Shown here in pieces: positions 34,685 through 43,571 of a stretch of 64,000 bases of DNA. Where the stretch lies: contig CASIAN010000014.1 of assembly GCA_949372595.1 (NCBI GenBank), positions 115,975 to 179,974 on the forward strand, given 5' to 3'. The translations under genes and the position numbers were made by a program. Origin of the DNA: CPC320 sp002336405 (GTDB lineage Bacteria > Pseudomonadota > Alphaproteobacteria > Rhodobacterales > Rhodobacteraceae). The first letter of the stretch is position 1; every line of letters starts with the position of its first letter. The notes beneath the pieces were generated by a model. The model made no database searches. It worked only from the letters and a program-made list of their open reading frames with translations, and was not told the DNA's origin.

Positions 34685-35465
34685 ACAATAAAGTCATTCT
34701 GTCAGACTCGCCCATTGCTTCATATTTGGAACGATTTTCATCTTTCAATCTATAAGAAGGAGGCAATGTCCAAACTCCCTTAGGGTGATCTTTAGTATCT
34801 TTTGAATTGGCGTTAATCTCTGAGGTTTCAACCAAGGTAAAGCCAACACTCTCAGCAACTTCAATAGCAAGAGATTGGGAAACATAACCACTGGTGGTCA
34901 TATATTCCATTGAAGAGCCTTCAGGCGCTCTATGCTCCACTACACCAAAATGTCCCCCAGGCTTTAAAGCATCGTATGCTTCTAGCATGGTTGCTTTCAT
35001 GGTGTCACGGGCCAGCCAATTATGGAGATTTCTGAAAGTTAGGACTAAGTCCTTAGATTTTGGAGTCAGGGGCTCTCCCATGGTAACAACTGTTACACCT
35101 TCAAATAATGGATTAGATTGAATCTTTTTATCAAACGCTTCTCTAGATCGTTTTGAATAGGCACCTGATTCAGGATTGTTGTGAGTCACAGTCAATGAAC
35201 CAGCACCTCTTAAGTATGGTGAAAGAATTTCTGTGTACCACCCTCCTCCAGCTGCTAACTCTAAAACCTGCATTGATGGGGTGATGTTAAAAAAAGATAA
35301 AGTCTCATATGGATGACGAGAATTATCTCTTGCTGAATAGGCGCTATTTCTTGCTGGATCTTTAACAGCTTCTAGCAATGGATCAGCATGATGAGCTGAC
35401 TGCGTCATAGATGAAAATGCTAATAAGAGGCTAATAAATCCTACTGAGTTAAAAATATTTTTCAT
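34674..35465 (-). CDS. Secreted class I SAM-methyltransferase-like protein
   Basis: The 263-residue protein has a signal peptide (KNIFNSVGFISLLLAFSSMT) and a Rossmann methyltransferase core: VLELAAGGGWYTEILSPYL (SAM motif I), NLHNWLARD, and LKPGGHFGVVEHRAPEG. This fits the exported methyltransferase-like proteins (COG4798 type) of Gammaproteobacteria; their substrate is unknown and SAM is not expected in the periplasm, so catalysis is uncertain. It is convergent with and overlaps the end of the PepSY gene by 11 bp. Confidence 0.8.
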   Translation of the reverse strand: MKNIFNSVGFISLLLAFSSMTQSAHHADPLLEAVKDPARNSAYSARDNSRHPYETLSFFNITPSMQVLELAAGGGWYTEILSPYLRGAGSLTVTHNNPESGAYSKRSREAFDKKIQSNPLFEGVTVVTMGEPLTPKSKDLVLTFRNLHNWLARDTMKATMLEAYDALKPGGHFGVVEHRAPEGSSMEYMTTSGYVSQSLAIEVAESVGFTLVETSEINANSKDTKDHPKGVWTLPPSYRLKDENRSKYEAMGESDRMTLLFMK

Positions 35466-35526
35466 GGTTTTCTCCTAGGTATATTTTAATGTTAGTCTAG
35501 TATTGCAATTAATAACAGGACATAAA

Positions 35527-35916
35527 ATGGAATGGTTAAAAAAATTTGATACTTTATATTTTGTGGTTGGACGATCTTTGCTAGGTATATATTTTATTGT
35601 TCCAGGTTTAGGAAAGATTTTTGATTTTATGGCAACGTTAACTTTAATGAGACTAAAAGGAGTGCCTTTCAGCACAGTGCTTCTGCCTCTAACAATAGCA
35701 ATTCAATTATTAGGCGGACTCTTTTTGATACTGGGGCATAATCTTAGGCTGACATCCATTATGCTTTTTGGATTAACTATTCTTATCAATATTTACATAC
35801 ATGATTTTTGGACATTGGCAGGCGATCCATCGTATGCACACGAAATGCAGAATTTTGTTAAAAATTTAGCAATAGCAGCAGGCTTGCTGGTATTGGCAAC
35901 TAAAGATAAAAACTAA
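35527..35916 (+). CDS. DoxX-family membrane protein
   Basis: From the ATG at 35527 (AGGA nearby) the protein has 129 residues and four hydrophobic helices. RSLLGIYFIVPGLGKIFDF is the first, and the block IAIQLLGGLFLILGHNLRL is typical of DoxX. Family members are small inner-membrane proteins, some linked to redox stress. An upstream TTG at 35503 is in frame but less likely. Confidence 0.8.
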   Translation: MEWLKKFDTLYFVVGRSLLGIYFIVPGLGKIFDFMATLTLMRLKGVPFSTVLLPLTIAIQLLGGLFLILGHNLRLTSIMLFGLTILINIYIHDFWTLAGDPSYAHEMQNFVKNLAIAAGLLVLATKDKN

Positions 35917-36175
35917 TAGTTTGGACGATACCAATTATACCTAGGCAGCCCAAGTAAGAGAGCCGAGCTATTGAAGTATTTTGATGATTCCAAACGCCTA
36001 GAGCGCCAAAAGCACCGCAAGCACCGAGAGTGGGAATGTATAATCCAACCAAGCCTAATAAACCAAGCAAGCCCAATAACCTTATTGAGCTTCCTGATTG
36101 ACTTGGATGTACTTTATTGAGTAAGCCTGTTAAACCGATAAGACCAAATAATCCAACCAGTCCAAGGTAACTCAT
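35900..36175 (-). CDS. Small Gly/Leu-rich membrane protein
   Basis: The 91-residue protein has repeated short Leu-Gly units (LGLVGLFGLIGLTGLL and LLGLLGLLGLVGLYI) forming two to three likely membrane segments, and a Cys pair further on. No family recognised with confidence. It converges on the doxX-like gene with a 17-bp overlap and lies just downstream of the RRM genes on the same strand. Confidence 0.5.
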   Translation of the reverse strand: MSYLGLVGLFGLIGLTGLLNKVHPSQSGSSIRLLGLLGLLGLVGLYIPTLGACGAFGALGVWNHQNTSIARLSYLGCLGIIGIVQTISFYL

Positions 36176-36180
36176 AAAAA

Positions 36181-36420
36181 CTAGTCTCTTGGACGAGACT
36201 CGTTAACTACCAGTTTTCTACCGTCTACTTCAGCATCGTTTAATGCTTGAATAGCATTTTCGCCACCGTCAGACATTTCAACAAAACCAAAACCACGTGA
36301 GCGGTTAGTTTCACGATCAGTAACAACTTTAGCTGAAGTTACAGTGCCGTGCTCAGCAAATACTTGCTCTAATCCAGAGTTATCTATACTCCATGGAAGA
36401 TTTCCTACATAAATATTCAT
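36181..36420 (-). CDS. RRM RNA-binding protein (copy 2)
   Basis: A 79-residue single RNA-recognition motif: RNP2 is IYVGNLPW at the start, RNP1 is SRGFGFVEM in the middle. Bacterial RRM proteins of this size are linked to cold or RNA regulation in cyanobacteria and some Proteobacteria. It differs from the neighbouring copy at only about six positions over 79 residues, so it is a recent tandem duplicate. The two genes are 12 bp apart. Confidence 0.9.
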   Translation of the reverse strand: MNIYVGNLPWSIDNSGLEQVFAEHGTVTSAKVVTDRETNRSRGFGFVEMSDGGENAIQALNDAEVDGRKLVVNESRPRD

Positions 36421-36432
36421 ATTATTCCCTTT

Positions 36433-36675
36433 TTATTCGTCTCTTGGACGAGATTCGTTAACAGTTAATTTTCTACCATCTACTTCAGCATCGTTTAGTG
36501 CTTCGATGGCATTTTCACCACCGTCAGACATTTCAACAAAGCCAAAACCACGTGAGCGGTTTGTTTGACGATCAGTAATCACTCTAGCCGAGGTTACTGT
36601 ACCGTGTTCCGCAAAAACCTGCTCTAGACCTGAGTCGTCTATACTCCAAGGGAGATTTCCAACATAAATATTCAT
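36433..36675 (-). CDS. RRM RNA-binding protein (copy 1)
   Basis: An 80-residue RRM protein beginning MNIYVGNLPWSIDDSG, with RNP1 SRGFGFVEM and the shared C-terminus VNESRPRDE. I start it at 36675, matching the paralogue; an in-frame ATG 24 bp upstream would add MFLLERNF without precedent. First of two tandem copies on the minus strand, probably co-transcribed. Confidence 0.9.
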   Translation of the reverse strand: MNIYVGNLPWSIDDSGLEQVFAEHGTVTSARVITDRQTNRSRGFGFVEMSDGGENAIEALNDAEVDGRKLTVNESRPRDE

Positions 36676-36741
36676 AAAATTCCTTTCTAATAAAAACAAA
36701 AAAGCAAGTGTACAGTATTTTATGCAATAAAACTCTATAAA

Positions 36742-37668
36742 TTAGAGATTTAAGAACTTGCTAGTTTTGCTCCCAAACTCTGACCACCACTCCATACCCA
36801 TCAGATGTATCCTCTCTAAATTCACTTCTGAATTGTCATCCATTCTTCTGTTGACAAGGCCTGTAGGGGAATTAATTCTCAAGTAATTTTCTCCCACTAA
36901 GTCTGTGGCTATCTCATCAAAAATACTTGATTCGAGCATGATTCCTAAAATATCGTGGTTAAACCAATTGAGGGCTCCCCATTTGGAAGAATTCTTACCA
37001 TTAATCTTTCGGCGATTAATCCCTGTTCCAATGCTTAATATTTTTATATTATTATTTGGGAAAAGTTTTTGAGCTTCTGCGTAACCAAGCAAAGAAGGAT
37101 TATTAGCTACGATTCCTCCATCTATCAACCAACTACCATCATCAATCTCTTGGGTTGAATAGTAAATTGGTGCTGCGCTAGTTGCGCTGGCTGCACTCAA
37201 GATTTTTATTCCCGGTTCATCGTATGAGCTCAGTAAGCGCGGCATTCTCTTTTCAACATCATAGGCTAGAACAGCAACAGGTTTCTTGGACTCCCCTAAA
37301 GACAAATCTTTAAAAGTATTAAAAAGAACTTCTCTTTTGCCAATCCCATCATACTTAGGTTTAGTTTGCAGGAATGAGCCCGTGCCCCAGAAAGATTTAG
37401 ACATTGTTTTGTTTAAATTTTCTTGAGACCAGAATTCTTCTAACTCATTTGAATCCATGCCTAAACCACCTATATTTAGAGCATTGATGCCGCCTGCGCT
37501 TGTGCCAATAAAAAAATCAAAGATATCAAACACTTTTTTGCCTGACGCTGCTTCAAGGCGTTTCAGGAAAACTAATGCAGCTATCGCTCTGACTCCACCG
37601 CCATCAAGAGATAGAACGTATTTTGTTGTCGGTTTGCGTCGATTAAAATATTGAAAAAGACTTCGCAT
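36742..37668 (-). CDS. Patatin-like phospholipase
   Basis: The 308-residue protein has all patatin landmarks: the oxyanion loop SLDGGGVRAIAAL, the nucleophile GTSAGG (Ser57) and the dyad Asp in LIDGGIVANNPS. It would hydrolyse acyl esters of phospholipids or galactolipids with a Ser-Asp dyad. No signal peptide is visible. It is 10 bp downstream of the S1/P1 nuclease gene and last in a minus-strand run of hydrolases. Confidence 0.9.
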   Translation of the reverse strand: MRSLFQYFNRRKPTTKYVLSLDGGGVRAIAALVFLKRLEAASGKKVFDIFDFFIGTSAGGINALNIGGLGMDSNELEEFWSQENLNKTMSKSFWGTGSFLQTKPKYDGIGKREVLFNTFKDLSLGESKKPVAVLAYDVEKRMPRLLSSYDEPGIKILSAASATSAAPIYYSTQEIDDGSWLIDGGIVANNPSLLGYAEAQKLFPNNNIKILSIGTGINRRKINGKNSSKWGALNWFNHDILGIMLESSIFDEIATDLVGENYLRINSPTGLVNRRMDDNSEVNLERIHLMGMEWWSEFGSKTSKFLNL

Positions 37669-37678
37669 TAAGTGTTAC

Positions 37679-38470
37679 TTAATCCTTATTATCAAAGATA
37701 CTGTTTAATGTATTGCTTAGTCTAATGGCTCCTAAAGCTATGCGATCTTGAACAATTGGGCCATGTGTCTCCATGTACTCATTTGAGGTCACTTTTAAAA
37801 CTGCCCCCTTATATCCAACTGAATCAGACATAGCGATGTCTCTGCTCTCCTGAGCCCAGTTTTCTATTTCAGGAGAATGCTCTAGATCAAGAAAGATTTT
37901 AATTTTGTTCTTTACTCCTAAATGAAAATTCTTTTTACCAATCTTAGATTCAACATACTCAATAATTTGACCATCCCAAACCTTATGCATATTTGTTTTA
38001 GTACCATCTGCTAATTCTAATTGATGGCGATTGCCACCTAAATCCTCTGGGTAACCAACATGCATTGGCTGGTGAATATCCCCAACAAAATGCCCAATGA
38101 ACCATAGGGCTTCCTGCTTTTGAAGAAAAGAAGTTTGTGAATTTTTTAAGACTTTTACCTGATCATGAAAAGCTTGAATAAGGCATCCGTTTTCTGGGCA
38201 ACGCGCCTCAGAGACATCTTGCTGATCATCAGATAGATTAATATAATGCCAATCTCTTGTATCCTTTCTCTCTCTTTTAACCCAATCAGCCCACAAACAA
38301 GAACGTCCAAATGAACCTTCTGCTTCAGACAAAGGATCAACAGCTTTTTTGGCTGCTGGAGAAAGTAAATTATAAGCTTCGGAGCAGACCATTTCATGAC
38401 CAGTATCCCACCAAGCATTTGCGTTAAAAGAAATCATTAATACTAAAGCCAATAAACTATTTTTAATCAT
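37679..38470 (-). CDS. Secreted S1/P1-type nuclease
   Basis: The 263-residue protein has a signal peptide (MIKNSLLALVLMISFNANA) cut just before the mature N-terminal Trp, whose backbone binds zinc in this family (WWDTGHEMV). Further zinc ligands are in CLWADWVKRE, DWHYINL and WFIGHFVGDIHQPMHVG. It cleaves single-stranded nucleic acids and 3'-nucleotides in the periplasm or outside. It overlaps the upstream serine hydrolase by 4 bp. Confidence 0.92.
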   Translation of the reverse strand: MIKNSLLALVLMISFNANAWWDTGHEMVCSEAYNLLSPAAKKAVDPLSEAEGSFGRSCLWADWVKRERKDTRDWHYINLSDDQQDVSEARCPENGCLIQAFHDQVKVLKNSQTSFLQKQEALWFIGHFVGDIHQPMHVGYPEDLGGNRHQLELADGTKTNMHKVWDGQIIEYVESKIGKKNFHLGVKNKIKIFLDLEHSPEIENWAQESRDIAMSDSVGYKGAVLKVTSNEYMETHGPIVQDRIALGAIRLSNTLNSIFDNKD

Positions 38471-39675
38471 GGTAAAAGTTCTCCTTTGGTAGAGTTAGCG
38501 ATGGCGCGAAATATAGCCACATGGGCAGCTTTGGAATATTCTCGCTCTTCATTGAATTTGTAATTAGATGAGGTTTTGGCTATGACAACATTTGTAACAG
38601 GATCTATGTAAATATATTGATTGTAAATCCCTGCGGCTAAATAATCTGTATCAGGGAAACCGGGAATCCACCATTGATAACCATACCCCCAGTCATTAGA
38701 AGATAGATCATTTTTACCGGGCAGAAGATGTGGCTGATCAGCAACATGAGAGGCGTCTACCCAATCTTCAGGAACAACCTGCTGCCCTTCCCAATTACCC
38801 TTATTTAAGTAGAGTAAGCCAAATTTTGCATAATCTCTGAGGGTTGCGTTCAGCCCACCAAGAGCCCACTCCATGCCAGTGTCATCCACCATATAATAGG
38901 CATCATTCTCCATTCCTATTTTAGCCCAAATTTTTTCATGCAAACTTTGGGCAAGTCGCTTGCCAGTAACCTCTTCAAGCAGCATACCCAGCATCTGAGT
39001 ATCAATACTCACATAGTGATTAAAGGTTCCTGGAACTTTTCCATTTCTGAGAGTCTTCGCAAAATCTCTCATTGATGTGCCCTCTGCTACAGCTCGAGCA
39101 AACTTGTTAATATCAGAATTAGGGTCGGCATAGTCTTCATTGAAAACAACTCCAGATGACATTTGTAAAATATCTCTAATGGGAACATTCTCATATCCTG
39201 TTCCAATAAAATCTTTAAGGTATTTGGTAATAGGATCATTTAAATCTGCAATCAAGCCATCATGATATGCAATGCCAATAAGAGCTGACAGAAAAGATTT
39301 CGCTACTGACCAAGAAATATGAGTAGTATCTTTAGAGTTACCTTGCCAATAACTCTCATAAAGTAAATCGCCTTTATGTAAAACGATCAATCCATCTGAT
39401 TTGAAATAATCCAACGACTCTTCAAGATTGTATGTTTTACCATCAAGTTCATAAAATTCAGGAAGCTCAAAAGCTCGTTTCACAAAGACATGAGGACTCT
39501 TTGATTTGGCAATAGGGGTAGTTGGGAAAACTTTGTTTATATTAATAAAGTTATTCGAAATCTTATCTTCATCAAATAAATGAATAAAGTTGTAAACTCT
39601 AAGTGCCTTAGGGCCAAAGATTAAGGCCGCTAATATAACGACAATAAAAATTCCAAACAATATCTTATACAGCAT
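38467..39675 (-). CDS. Beta-lactamase-family serine hydrolase, membrane anchored
   Basis: The 402-residue protein starts with a membrane anchor (ILFGIFIVVILAALIFGPKA) and has the class C-like catalytic motif SVAK (Ser123, Lys126) and a tyrosine block FNHYVSIDTQ; the third motif is not clear. Such proteins are mostly esterases or D-aminopeptidase-like rather than antibiotic-resistance enzymes. It lies 10 bp after the SDR gene and overlaps the nuclease gene by 4 bp. Confidence 0.85.
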   Translation of the reverse strand: MLYKILFGIFIVVILAALIFGPKALRVYNFIHLFDEDKISNNFININKVFPTTPIAKSKSPHVFVKRAFELPEFYELDGKTYNLEESLDYFKSDGLIVLHKGDLLYESYWQGNSKDTTHISWSVAKSFLSALIGIAYHDGLIADLNDPITKYLKDFIGTGYENVPIRDILQMSSGVVFNEDYADPNSDINKFARAVAEGTSMRDFAKTLRNGKVPGTFNHYVSIDTQMLGMLLEEVTGKRLAQSLHEKIWAKIGMENDAYYMVDDTGMEWALGGLNATLRDYAKFGLLYLNKGNWEGQQVVPEDWVDASHVADQPHLLPGKNDLSSNDWGYGYQWWIPGFPDTDYLAAGIYNQYIYIDPVTNVVIAKTSSNYKFNEEREYSKAAHVAIFRAIANSTKGELLP

Positions 39676-39685
39676 ATTTTAGAAG

Positions 39686-40528
39686 TTACTGGAACATTGC
39701 TCTATCAAAAGCTTCAAGGTACTCGCTTGAAATATCTTCTAATTGTCGCTTGTAGCCTTTGTGGGTAAAAATATAAAACTCTTTGTTTTTAATTCCTGCA
39801 AAAATACCTTGAGCGGCTTCTAATGGAGATATTGGGTATGTATTTTGAGCATCCTCAGCAGCAACTTCTAACATTGCCATCGGATCAGTTTCAGCTACTG
39901 GCTTATTTTCAGCGGGCTCATTAGATTGAAAGGTGCTATTAACTATATTTGTGGTTACTTCACCAGGGCAAACAATACTAACTCCAACGTTTGAGTTGCT
40001 CATAGCCAGCTCTGCTCTTAAAGATGTCATCAAGCCTCGAATCCCAAACTTTGATGCAGAATAGAGGCTCAACATTGGATACGCAATAAAGCCTGAAGTA
40101 GAACAAGTTGCAATGATATGAGATTCCTCGCCAGATGCTTTCATTCTTGGAAGAAATGCATGAATACCATTAAAACATCCACCAAGATTAATATTGATAA
40201 GCCAATCAAACATCTCTCTGTTCACCTCGCTAAGTGAGGCAGGTCCCAGGACGCCAGCATTATTAAAAAGAAGATGGCAGTTTTGAAAGGTTTCATAGGT
40301 TTGGCTTGCAAGATTTTCTACTTCATCAAGACTGCTGACATCTGTCACCCTTGAGATAGCTTCAACTCCACATGATTTAACCATGGCAAGGGTTTCGTTC
40401 AGACCTTCTTCGTTAATATCTGCTAGCACTAAGCGCATACCTGCCTTAGCTGCATGCTCTGCGATCCCTCTTCCAATTCCGCTGCCAGCGCCAGTTACCA
40501 CAGCAACTTTATTATTTAAATCTTTCAT
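39686..40528 (-). CDS. Short-chain dehydrogenase/reductase
   Basis: The 280-residue classical SDR has the cofactor motif VVTGAGSGIGRGIAEHA, the NNAGV block, and the catalytic YSASKFG with its Ser upstream (ATCSTSGF). NADP preference is plausible but not certain. First gene of a four-gene minus-strand cluster (SDR, serine hydrolase, nuclease, patatin). Substrate unknown. Confidence 0.9.
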   Translation of the reverse strand: MKDLNNKVAVVTGAGSGIGRGIAEHAAKAGMRLVLADINEEGLNETLAMVKSCGVEAISRVTDVSSLDEVENLASQTYETFQNCHLLFNNAGVLGPASLSEVNREMFDWLININLGGCFNGIHAFLPRMKASGEESHIIATCSTSGFIAYPMLSLYSASKFGIRGLMTSLRAELAMSNSNVGVSIVCPGEVTTNIVNSTFQSNEPAENKPVAETDPMAMLEVAAEDAQNTYPISPLEAAQGIFAGIKNKEFYIFTHKGYKRQLEDISSEYLEAFDRAMFQ

Positions 40529-40618
40529 ATTTTTTTCCTAATCACATAGATCATAGCTGATGATGCATATTTTTTCTTTACTGATGATTAAAATTTTATA
40601 TTCACTATTAAGAATGAA

Positions 40619-41527
40619 TTAAAAGTACGTAACAAGCCAGTAAGCTGATGGTATAACCATTATCCAAAGAATTAACGCTAGAATTAATGGCTTGCCACTG
40701 ATAGATTTGAGCTCTTGCACCTTAAACTGAGTGCCGATACAAAATAATCCAAGCATCAGAAAAACTTGGCTAGCAATTTTTAATACGTCTAAAACTTGAT
40801 CATTGAAATTGAGTGCCGTGTTTAAAACAATAGCTAGAATAAAAAATAAAATGAATCGTGGAAATTTTGTTGTTTCTGCTTGACGATTGATGACCCAGTT
40901 TGTAATTAAAATAAGAGGGATAATCCAAATAGTTCTTCCAAGCTTTAAAGTGGCTGCAACTTGAGCTGACTCGTTGCTATATGTAAGAGCTGATCCAATA
41001 ACAGAACTGGTGTCATGAATTGCCAAAGCAGACCAAGCTCCAAATTGAAAATTGGTCATCTCTAGGTAGCCTCCGATAATTGGAAAAAAGATTATAGCTA
41101 ACGCATTTAGAAGAAATACAATCGTCATGGCAATTAAGAGCTCTTGAGGCTTTGCCTTGATAATTGGGGCAACTGCTGCCATGGCTGTCCCACCGCAAAT
41201 AGCTGCTCCTGCAGATAGCAAAAAGGCAATGCGATGATGAATACCAAGAATTTTTCCAAGCACTAAGCCGGTAAAAAAAGAACCGAGAACAAAAAGAGAA
41301 ATCCATGGAAGGTAATTAGCGCTAACGCTCCAGGCATAAGGCAGACTAATAGTTGCTCCCAGAATGACAATTCCAATTTGCAATGGTGTCGTACCAATCT
41401 TAAGAGACACAAAAGACTTGTCAGGCTTGATAATTAAAGCAAAAATAATTCCAAGAAAGATAGATGCTGCTGCATTACCAATAAATAAAACAAGGGCAAA
41501 AAATAATGAAAAAACAACATATATCAT
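40619..41527 (-). CDS. YeiH-family putative sulfate exporter
   Basis: The 302-residue protein is almost wholly membrane-embedded (about nine to ten helices). It carries the family signatures LLSAGAAICGGTAMAAVAP and IHDTSSVIGSAL plus TLKLGRTIWIIPLIL. The family (UPF0324) is often annotated as sulfate exporter. It is flanked by typA upstream in the same direction, with a hairpin between. Confidence 0.85.
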   Translation of the reverse strand: MIYVVFSLFFALVLFIGNAAASIFLGIIFALIIKPDKSFVSLKIGTTPLQIGIVILGATISLPYAWSVSANYLPWISLFVLGSFFTGLVLGKILGIHHRIAFLLSAGAAICGGTAMAAVAPIIKAKPQELLIAMTIVFLLNALAIIFFPIIGGYLEMTNFQFGAWSALAIHDTSSVIGSALTYSNESAQVAATLKLGRTIWIIPLILITNWVINRQAETTKFPRFILFFILAIVLNTALNFNDQVLDVLKIASQVFLMLGLFCIGTQFKVQELKSISGKPLILALILWIMVIPSAYWLVTYF

Positions 41528-41594
41528 TAAAAACTACCTTAAAAAAATTAGAACACCTTAATCTTATATTCTTTCAATAAATTGCAAAAGGCTT

Positions 41595-41612
41595 GCTTGC
41601 TTTCTAGCAAGC
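41595..41612 (-). terminator. Possible terminator after typA
   Basis: Stem GCTTGCT/AGCAAGC with a 4-base loop, 13 bp beyond the typA stop, followed on the minus strand by AAGCCTTTT. The U-run is short, so efficiency is uncertain. Confidence 0.5.
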
Positions 41613-41624
41613 TATTACATCCTA

Positions 41625-43409
41625 CTATCTGATAACTTTTTTTCTGAGTCTGATACTTTGCGGAGTAACCTCCACGAGCTCGTCATCTTCAATAAATTCC
41701 AATGCTTGCTCAAGGGTGTGAACAATATGAGGGGTCAAAATAAGATTTTCATCGGTTCCTGCGGCGCGGATATTGTTTAATTGCTTTGCTTTTGTTGGAT
41801 TAACCGGCAAATCATTATCACGAGCATGCAATCCAACAATTTGACCCTTGTAGACATCCAAGCCATGGCCTACAAACATTCTGCCTCTATTTTGCAAATT
41901 AAATAAGCCATAGGCTAATGTTTTACCAGCTGTCATTGAGTACATAACACCATTTTGACGCTTTGCAATTTCTCCCTTTTTGGCTGGCCCATAATGATCA
42001 AAGATGCTGGTAAGAATTCCACTGCCACTAGTCAACGTTAAGAAACTTGAGCGAAAGCCAATCATGCCCCGCGAAGGAGCCATGAAGTCTAGTTTCATTC
42101 TGCCATTCTCGGTCACTGTAATAGATTGAAGGTCAGCCTTCCTGTTACCCATCTCTTCCATAATGGCGCCTTGATGTTGCTCTTCAATATCAATAACCAC
42201 GATCTCAAAGGGCTCATGAATCACACCATCTACTTCTCGCTGAATCACTTGGGGCTTTGAAACAGCTACCTCATAATTTTCTCGTCTCATAGTTTCAATA
42301 AGAACAGAAAGATGCAGCTCACCTCGCCCGGAAACTTTAAACTTATCTGCACTTTCACCGTCTTCAACTCTCAAAGCTACATTGTGAAGGAGCTCTTGCT
42401 CTAAACGATCCTTGATATTTCTTGAAGTAACGTACTTTCCCTCTTGACCGCAAAATGGAGAATCATTCACCTGAAAGACCATACTCACCGTGGGCTCATC
42501 AACAGTTAATGGGGGCATAGGATTGATATGCTCAGGGTCGCACAGAGTATCTGAAATATTTAAAGCTTCTACTCCTGTAATACAAATAATATCACCGGCT
42601 TTAGCTTCTTCAATCTCCACGCGCTCTAGTCCATGATGACCCAATACTTGTAAGATTTTTGCTTTTCGCTCTTTAAGATCTTTATCAACAACAATCACTC
42701 TTGCATTGGGTTTAACAGACCCACCCGTAATCCTGCCGATTCCTATAACACCAACATAGCTGTTGCTGTCTAGCGCACTAATTTGCATTCTGAATGGAGC
42801 CTCTTCATCAACATCAGGCGCAGAAACCTTTGCCACGATCATATCGAGCAACGGCGTCATATCCTCTGCTAACTCATCTGCTTCTAGTCCTGCAAGTCCA
42901 TTGAGTGCGGATGCGTATATAACATTGAAATCTAATTGGTCATCAGTTGCACCAAGATTATCAAATAATTCAAACACTTGATCTAAAACCCAATGAGGTC
43001 TTGCCTCAGGTCTATCAACCTTGTTGATCACAAGAATAGGTTTTAGTCCCAGCTCAAATGCCTTTTGGGTAACAAAGCGTGTTTGGGGCATGGGGCCATC
43101 CACAGCATCTACCAGCAATAACACAGAGTCCACCATTGACAAGACTCGCTCAACCTCGCCTCCAAAATCAGCATGGCCTGGTGTATCAATAATATTAATT
43201 CTGTGATCCTTCCAGTTTATGGCAGTATTCTTTGCAAGAATAGTAATGCCTCTTTCTTTCTCCTGGTCATTGGAATCCATGATTCGATCCGTGGTCATGC
43301 TCTTGCGATCAAGAGTGCCAGATTGCTGAAGCAACTTATCAACCAATGTTGTTTTTCCATGATCTACATGGGCAATAATGGCTATATTTCTTAGTGAGTT
43401 TTTATTCAT
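41625..43409 (-). CDS. typA: Ribosome-associated GTPase TypA/BipA
   Basis: From the ATG at 43409 the protein has 594 residues. It shows G1 AHVDHGKTTL, G3 DTPGHADFGGEV, G4 NKVDRPEARP, elongation-factor domains II and III, and the BipA-specific C-terminal region (APSRGMIGFRSSFLT, LFNLQNRGRMFVGHG). The upstream in-frame extension MPLLFFSYNPHQFKVT is not family sequence. It binds 70S ribosomes under stress and helps large-subunit assembly. Confidence 0.95.
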   Translation of the reverse strand: MNKNSLRNIAIIAHVDHGKTTLVDKLLQQSGTLDRKSMTTDRIMDSNDQEKERGITILAKNTAINWKDHRINIIDTPGHADFGGEVERVLSMVDSVLLLVDAVDGPMPQTRFVTQKAFELGLKPILVINKVDRPEARPHWVLDQVFELFDNLGATDDQLDFNVIYASALNGLAGLEADELAEDMTPLLDMIVAKVSAPDVDEEAPFRMQISALDSNSYVGVIGIGRITGGSVKPNARVIVVDKDLKERKAKILQVLGHHGLERVEIEEAKAGDIICITGVEALNISDTLCDPEHINPMPPLTVDEPTVSMVFQVNDSPFCGQEGKYVTSRNIKDRLEQELLHNVALRVEDGESADKFKVSGRGELHLSVLIETMRRENYEVAVSKPQVIQREVDGVIHEPFEIVVIDIEEQHQGAIMEEMGNRKADLQSITVTENGRMKLDFMAPSRGMIGFRSSFLTLTSGSGILTSIFDHYGPAKKGEIAKRQNGVMYSMTAGKTLAYGLFNLQNRGRMFVGHGLDVYKGQIVGLHARDNDLPVNPTKAKQLNNIRAAGTDENLILTPHIVHTLEQALEFIEDDELVEVTPQSIRLRKKVIR

Positions 43410-43571
43410 GGTGACCTTAAATTGATGGGGATTATACGAGAAAAATAGCAAAGGCATAGCCTAAGATGAAAGTTAATGTATATTTATATCTAATCTTTAA
43501 TTGACCCAAGGCGTCTAAGTCTATACTCTGCAGTCATCTGAACTCTCTCATCCCCAATTTTATTAAGAAAA

